From Musa acuminata AAA Group (taxonomy: Eukaryota > Streptophyta > Magnoliopsida > Zingiberales > Musaceae), in contig NC_088342.1 in the NCBI RefSeq assembly GCF_036884655.1, forward strand, positions 15,638,001-15,702,000: DNA of 64,000 nt, read 5' to 3'. This document shows, piece by piece, positions 59,391-64,000 of this stretch; the stretch's first letter is position 1; each line of letters opens with the position of its first letter. The notes beneath the pieces were generated by a model. The model was not told the DNA's origin and searched no databases. It was given only the letters and a program-made list of their open reading frames with translations. The translations under genes and the position numbers were made by a program.

Positions 59391-60974
59391 CTACAAGAAA
59401 GGATGATTTTTAGGTACCCATTTGCTTTTGGGTGCCTCAATGATAGATCTACATTGTTTATCATGTTGCATAGAGTTTATCATGGTTCCTTTAGGAACCC
59501 AAATCAATTTGTTTGGACTAATTTTCTTGAATGAACAATAATGCGTCTTGTGTCCAAATTTGCAACAAAAGTTGCATTTGTTTTGGTGTTGAACATGTAG
59601 GATGGGGCCTTTTATGAAGGTGGTTGGATTTTGGTGAGGACTTCTCACAAATCCAATTCCACTTCTTTTGGGAACGTGACCCTTGTTTGCGAGGATCATG
59701 TTCAGTGACTTGCTACCAACCTCAAATTTCTTTAAGGTATCCTTAAGTAGCAAGTTTTTCATTTGGAAAGTTTCTAGATCATGGCATTTGATGCATGAAT
59801 TTAAACTATCATGATATTCAGTTTTTAACTTATCAAAGTCACAAGTAAGACTATCATACTCCTTTTTTAGCAATTTGTATTTTCTATCAATAATTTTGCA
59901 TTCATCAAATAAGTCATTGAAGGCATTTAATAATTCATCGAAAGATATATCTGCATCTATTAAATTCGTTACCTCTTCTCCGATGGCCATTAAGGCGTAA
60001 TGAGCAACTTGCTCGGTGTTGGACTCCTCTTCTTCGGACGTGCTCGAATCATCCCATGTTGCTTTGAGCGCCTTCTTCTTTGTTGTTCTCTTTTTTACTT
60101 GGGGACAATTACTCTTGTAGTGTCCAGGCCTTTTGCACTCATAGCAAATAACTTGGTCCTTCTTGGGTTCAAGTTTATTTTTAGTGTCATTCTTAAACTT
60201 GTTTCTTTTAATGAATTTTTTAAATTTTCTTGTTAGAAGTGCCAAGTCATCGTCACAGTCCTCATCACTTGAGTTTTCTTTCAAGTGGTCTTCCAAAGTT
60301 CTAAGTGTCATATCCTTCCTGTTCTTTGGAAGGATGTCTTCTCGCTCTTCATGAGCTTTGCAAGTCATCTCGTAGGTCATTAATGACCCAATTAGTTCTT
60401 CAAGAGGGAAGTTGTTTAGATCTTTCGCCTCTTGAATAGCAGTGACTTTAGGATCCCAACTCTTAGGAAGGGATCTTAGAATCTTATTTACGAGCTCAAA
60501 ATCTGAAAAACTTTTTCCGAGTCCTTTTAGACCGTTGACAACATCCGTGAAACGGGTAAACATGTCGCCAATAGTCTCACTCGGTTTCATATGGAAAAGT
60601 TCAAAAGAGTGTAACAAAAGATTGATTTTTGACTCTTTCACTCTACTTATGCCTTCATGAGTCACTTCGAGTGTGTGCCAAATATCAAATGCGGTTTCAC
60701 AAATCGAAACACGATTAAACTCGTTTTTATCAAGTGCACAAAATAAGGCATTCATAGCCTTTGCATTAAGAGCGAAAGCCTTCTTCTCCAAATCATTCCA
60801 ATCGATCATTGGAAGAGAAAACTTTGAAAAACCGTTTTCGATAAGATTCCAAAGTTCAAAATCCATAGAAATAAGAAAGATCCTCATTCGGGTCTTCCAA
60901 TAGGTGTAGTCCGTCCCATTGAACATGGGTGGATATATAATAGAATGGCCCTCTTGGTTTCCGACGTATGCCAT
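59391..60974 (-). CDS. Element F gag, extended Sirevirus Gag
   Basis: Intact 527-codon frame, ATG 36 bases inside the primer site. Residues 1 to about 215 form the copia capsid-like region (YTYWKTRMRIF, AFDIWHTLEVTHEG, FTRFTDVVNGLKGL). A CCHC knuckle CYECKRPGHYKSNC sits at 277-290. A Lys/Glu/Leu-rich probable coiled coil follows at about 340-430, then a second CCHC knuckle CNFCCKFGHKTHYC at 467-480. The frame ends ...VPKNHPFL with amber TAG at 59391-59393. The same frame continues directly into the protease. A long Gag with coiled coil is known for Sireviruses. Gag would form the particle and package element RNA. Confidence 0.92.
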   Translation of the reverse strand: MAYVGNQEGHSIIYPPMFNGTDYTYWKTRMRIFLISMDFELWNLIENGFSKFSLPMIDWNDLEKKAFALNAKAMNALFCALDKNEFNRVSICETAFDIWHTLEVTHEGISRVKESKINLLLHSFELFHMKPSETIGDMFTRFTDVVNGLKGLGKSFSDFELVNKILRSLPKSWDPKVTAIQEAKDLNNFPLEELIGSLMTYEMTCKAHEEREDILPKNRKDMTLRTLEDHLKENSSDEDCDDDLALLTRKFKKFIKRNKFKNDTKNKLEPKKDQVICYECKRPGHYKSNCPQVKKRTTKKKALKATWDDSSTSEEEESNTEQVAHYALMAIGEEVTNLIDADISFDELLNAFNDLFDECKIIDRKYKLLKKEYDSLTCDFDKLKTEYHDSLNSCIKCHDLETFQMKNLLLKDTLKKFEVGSKSLNMILANKGHVPKRSGIGFVRSPHQNPTTFIKGPILHVQHQNKCNFCCKFGHKTHYCSFKKISPNKLIWVPKGTMINSMQHDKQCRSIIEAPKSKWVPKNHPFL

Positions 60975-61010
60975 CTCTCTAGGGTTTTAATCCGTTTGAG
61001 AGTTAACCCC

Positions 61011-61022
61011 GCTCTGATACCA
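61011..61022 (-). other. Primer binding site of element F
   Basis: Minus strand TGGTATCAGAGC, perfect, two bases inside the 5' LTR. Confidence 0.93.
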
Positions 61023-61024
61023 AT

Positions 61025-62767
61025 TGTTAGGATCGAGAGCACTAAGAGGGTGGGGGGGGGTGAATTAGTGCAGCGGAAAACTTTCTGCGATTAAAATCGA
61101 AAGCTGCGTTCGAACGATAAAAATGATTTCTGTGTAAAATTCGATTCTAAGCAAGATGATATTAAAGTTAATCTATGCAGGGAGTTTGCAGCTATGATGA
61201 AAACCAGAATATAGGCGCAAGCTGAAATCCAACGTTCGTACGAAGAAACTGATTTATGTCTAAGTGCTGATTCGTAAATCACTTGATTAGGCAAGATGCA
61301 GTTTAAGCAAGAGTATGAAGGCAGTTTGCAGTTATGGTAAAGCTCAAAACGTAAACGCAATCTGCAATATGATGATCGTACGAAAAAGCAGATTTACGTC
61401 TAAACGCTGATTCGGAAAGTAAAAGGTTTGAAACCCAATCGTAAAAGCGCAGAAGGCAGTAAGCTTCAGAGGAGGTTTGTAGTAAAGATAATATGCTCAA
61501 AGTAAATGCAAACCGAGATTTAGAGTGGTTCGATCAATCTTGACCTACTCCACTTTTGGCTTCCTCCACCGACGTCAACTAGAGGCCTTCCTTCAATAGG
61601 CGAAGGCCAACCACCCTTTTACAGTTTCACTCCTTTTGACGGGCTTAGGAGACAACCCTTACAGAAATTTTCTCTCCTCTCTTTACAACTCAAAACTTGA
61701 AGAACAGAGGGAGGAGAACTTTTTGGCCTTTACAACAATTTTGAGCTCTAAGAATCACAGAAAGATGTCAAGATTTCGAGTGTTAGTTGCTTCCTTTCAG
61801 TGCTGAATGGGTGGGTATTTATAGGCCCCAACCCAGTTCAAATTTGGAGCTCAAAACTGTCAATTCCCGGAATTCTGGGATCAGGCGGTTGCACCTCCTG
61901 ACTGGGGCGGTTGCACCGCCTCGTAGAGCTCGAAGACTGAGCCTCTGGGCGGTGCCACCTCTGTCAGGGGCGGTTGCTCCTCTCTGCCAGAGCTCGAAGA
62001 CCAAGCTCAGGCGGTTGCACCTTCTGACTGGGGCGGTTGCACCGCCTGCTAGAGCTCGAAGACCGAGCTCAGGCGGTGCTACCTCCTGTCATGAGAGGTT
62101 GCACCGCCCAGTCTCGCTTGGAGACTGAGCCCAGGCAGTTGCACCTCCTGGCTGGGGCGGTTGCACCTCCTAGTCTCCCTGGGAGACTTAGCCCAGGCGG
62201 TTGCACCTCCTGGCTTGGGCGGTTGCACCTCCTACAGTAATCAGGGTCCGAATGGGTAGATCCATTCGGCCCAAATTGGGTCTTTCAGGGGCCCAATTGC
62301 CCCAAGATTAAGCCAATGGGATCACCTCCCATTACCAACTTAATCATTGTGCTAACTACGATAAATCCTAAGACAATTTCTGCAGCTTGCTCCGGTGCGT
62401 CAATCGCATCTTCCGGCGAGTTTACGGCGAACTTCCATCGATCATCCGATGAACCCTTGGTGATTCTCCTGCGGACTTTCGGCAAACTCCTGGACTTGCG
62501 ACGATACACTTGGCGAGTTCCGACGAGCTTCTTTGGCAAGCTTATGGACTTCTCGGATTTGTTCCTACAGAACCTTCGATGATAGTCCGAACTTCCGTCG
62601 AGCTCTTGAACTCCCAACGTAATCATTGTCATGACTCCGGCGCAACTCCGGCGCAACTCCTGCTGCATGTCTTACTTTCATCGTAGTTAATCCTGCACAC
62701 TTATCTCAACATATAGGTTAGACAACAAATGACAATTGACTTCATCATCAAAATCTGAGATTCAATA
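61025..62767 (-). repeat. 5' LTR of element F
   Basis: Colinear with 54258-55997; reverse TATA 61816-61823; GC palindrome array about 61880-62235. Ends TTCAATA (CA to TA), then GGAGG. Confidence 0.93.
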
Positions 62768-63608
62768 GGAGGATCGGTCGACGTATCGACAGAAGGCTTT
62801 TGGCCATGGATTCGGGCATCGGGCCAAGAAGAGCGGATATTACGCCAAGGATATTGGGGTTACGGAGTCAACTGACCGATTGGGCAATAGGCCGTAAGAG
62901 AGGACGATGCGCCGAAGAATCAAACGAAGCGTCGATGGACCAATGACATGTCGGATAACATGATTCAAGCTTAGTAATAATTGTCTAGATCGAAGTGTGT
63001 TTTTACATGTATAGGATTAACTATGATAGTAAGGCATAAAGCAAAATGAAGTCCCGGAGTCAAGAACGCGATTTCGTTGGGAGTTCGAGAGTTAATTAGA
63101 AGTCCGGACGTTCATCATAAGTTCTGTAGGAACCAACCGAGAACTCTCAGAGCTTGCCAGAGAAGCTCATCGGAACTCACGAAGAAGATCATTGTGAAGT
63201 CCAGAAGCTTGCCGGGAGTCCGTTGGAATATTGCCGAGAGATCGTCGGAAGTTCGACGAAAGATTGTCAGAAGCTTGTTGGAAGAAACTAGACTTACGGA
63301 CTTGTTTAGCTTAGGAAATGTCTTAGAATTCATAGTTAGCATGTAATTGGGATTATATTTGGGCCAACCCAATTAGGGCCTAGTTGGGCCTATGTAAGGA
63401 CTGTGTTGGGCCCAATGAAAGGCCCAAACAATGACCCAAGAAGTGACACCGTCGTGGCATAGTCTTCCAGACCGTGTCAAGCGGTGGTACTACTAGTCTG
63501 GACGATGGTACCGCCCAGTGGCCCAGTGCTAGGCGGTGGTACCGCCAGACTGGGTAGTGATACCACCCAATGTAGTGTTAGTGTCAGACTGACACTAGCG
63601 GTGGTACC

Positions 63609-64000
63609 TGTTGAATCTCGTATTTTGATAATGAAACTACTTGATATATGTTTATGATTTAATATGTGTTTTTAAGTGACGCAGGATGCTTTGATCAGGA
63701 TGAGACAATTAAAGCAGAAAAATCATGTTGTGCCGGAGGAACATGTCAGAAGATTGGACGTCGGGCCGGTAGATCGGTCTACGTATCGACAGAAGGCTTC
63801 GGGCAGTGGACTCGGGCATCGGGCCAAGAAGAGCGGTTATTGTGCCAAGGATATCGGAGTTGCGGAGTCAACTGGCCGATTGGGCAATAGGCCGCAGGAG
63901 AGGACGATGCGCCGAAGAATCAGACGAAGCGTCGAGGGACCAATGACATGCCGGACAACTTGGTTAATTGTTTAGGATTAATTGTCTCGATCGAAGTTTT
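63609..64000 (+). repeat. Element L: start of a K-type LTR, cut by the window end
   Basis: Begins TGTTGAATCTCG and follows the K 5' LTR (34308 on) closely to the last base. It interrupts the second H-type LTR right after GGTGGTACC. The preceding GTACC (63604-63608) would be its target duplication, which cannot be checked here. Confidence 0.85.

Larger units (their letters stand above)
54258..62767 (-). mobile_element. Element F: Sirevirus, best preserved autonomous type
   Basis: 8.5 kb, LTRs 54258-55997 and 61025-62767 (1740 and 1743 bases), target duplication GGAGG (54253-54257, 62768-62772), primer site 61011-61022, purine tract beside 55998. Gag is whole, and RT-RNase H is open for 526 codons. 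The central pol region has a deletion and two frameshifts. By eye the first 200 LTR bases differ at about seven places, so this is one of the younger insertions. Confidence 0.95.
53957..63608 (+). repeat. Duplicate H-type 3' end and LTR, split by F
   Basis: 53957-54091 repeats the last 135 bases of the H interior (52698-52833), including the purine tract. 54092-54257 plus 62773-63608 is a second H-type LTR, broken by F with target duplication GGAGG. It ends without its R/U5 part at 63608, where another LTR starts. Confidence 0.8.

Noticed and set aside
56721..62767. An env-like gene in element F, as in some Sireviruses
   Set aside because: Only 0.7 kb lies between the end of pol and the 3' LTR, and it has no open frame of note. 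D has 1.3 kb there, also non-coding.

Overview
The window is plant nuclear DNA made almost entirely of nested LTR retrotransposons. I see no host gene, rRNA, tRNA or CRISPR array. Extended-Gag Ty1/copia elements of the Sirevirus (SIRE/Maximus) type, BARE/Angela-like and Tork-like copia elements and a Ty3/gypsy chromovirus point to an angiosperm, perhaps a monocot. The species cannot be fixed from the sequence. Frequent G-to-A and C-to-T changes (TGG to TAG, CGA to TGA, LTR ends TG to TA) fit old, methylated heterochromatin.

Layout, with names used only here. Left block, 1-22528: the end of an Angela-like element (A0, pol 1-964) shares one LTR (979-2472) with a second Angela-like element A (+). 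A's gag is split after 4387 by Tork-like element B (-, 4388-19502, target duplication GTCCA). B's RNase H is split by Sirevirus D (-, 5420-14122, duplication ATTTC) and, a few bases away, by a 1-kb short LTR element C (+, 14140-15160, duplication AATCA). Element A ends abruptly at 22528.

Middle block, 22529-47765: gag-only Sirevirus relative G (-, left LTR truncated) holds chromovirus E (+, 25157-45588). E holds gag-only J (-, 27877-42999, duplication ACTCA), and J's LTR holds gag-only K (+, 34308-42191, duplication ATCCT). The insertion order is therefore G, then E, then J, then K.

Right block, 47766-64000: scrambled pieces of an Angela-type LTR with a long (TA)n tract lead into gag-only H (+, 48167 onwards). 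H's 3' end is duplicated (about 52698 and 53957). The second LTR copy is split by Sirevirus F (-, 54258-62767, duplication GGAGG), the best preserved autonomous-type element. At 63609 a K-type LTR begins and runs off the window.

How they relate: F and D carry gag and pol. G, H, J and K carry only gag followed by long AT-rich DNA, so they would need pol from elements like F. K has LTRs and a 3' region like F/D but a gag and filler like J, so it looks like a recombinant. The strongest unexplained signal is a long palindrome at the polypurine tract/LTR junction of every Sirevirus-type element. Its arms change together between families.
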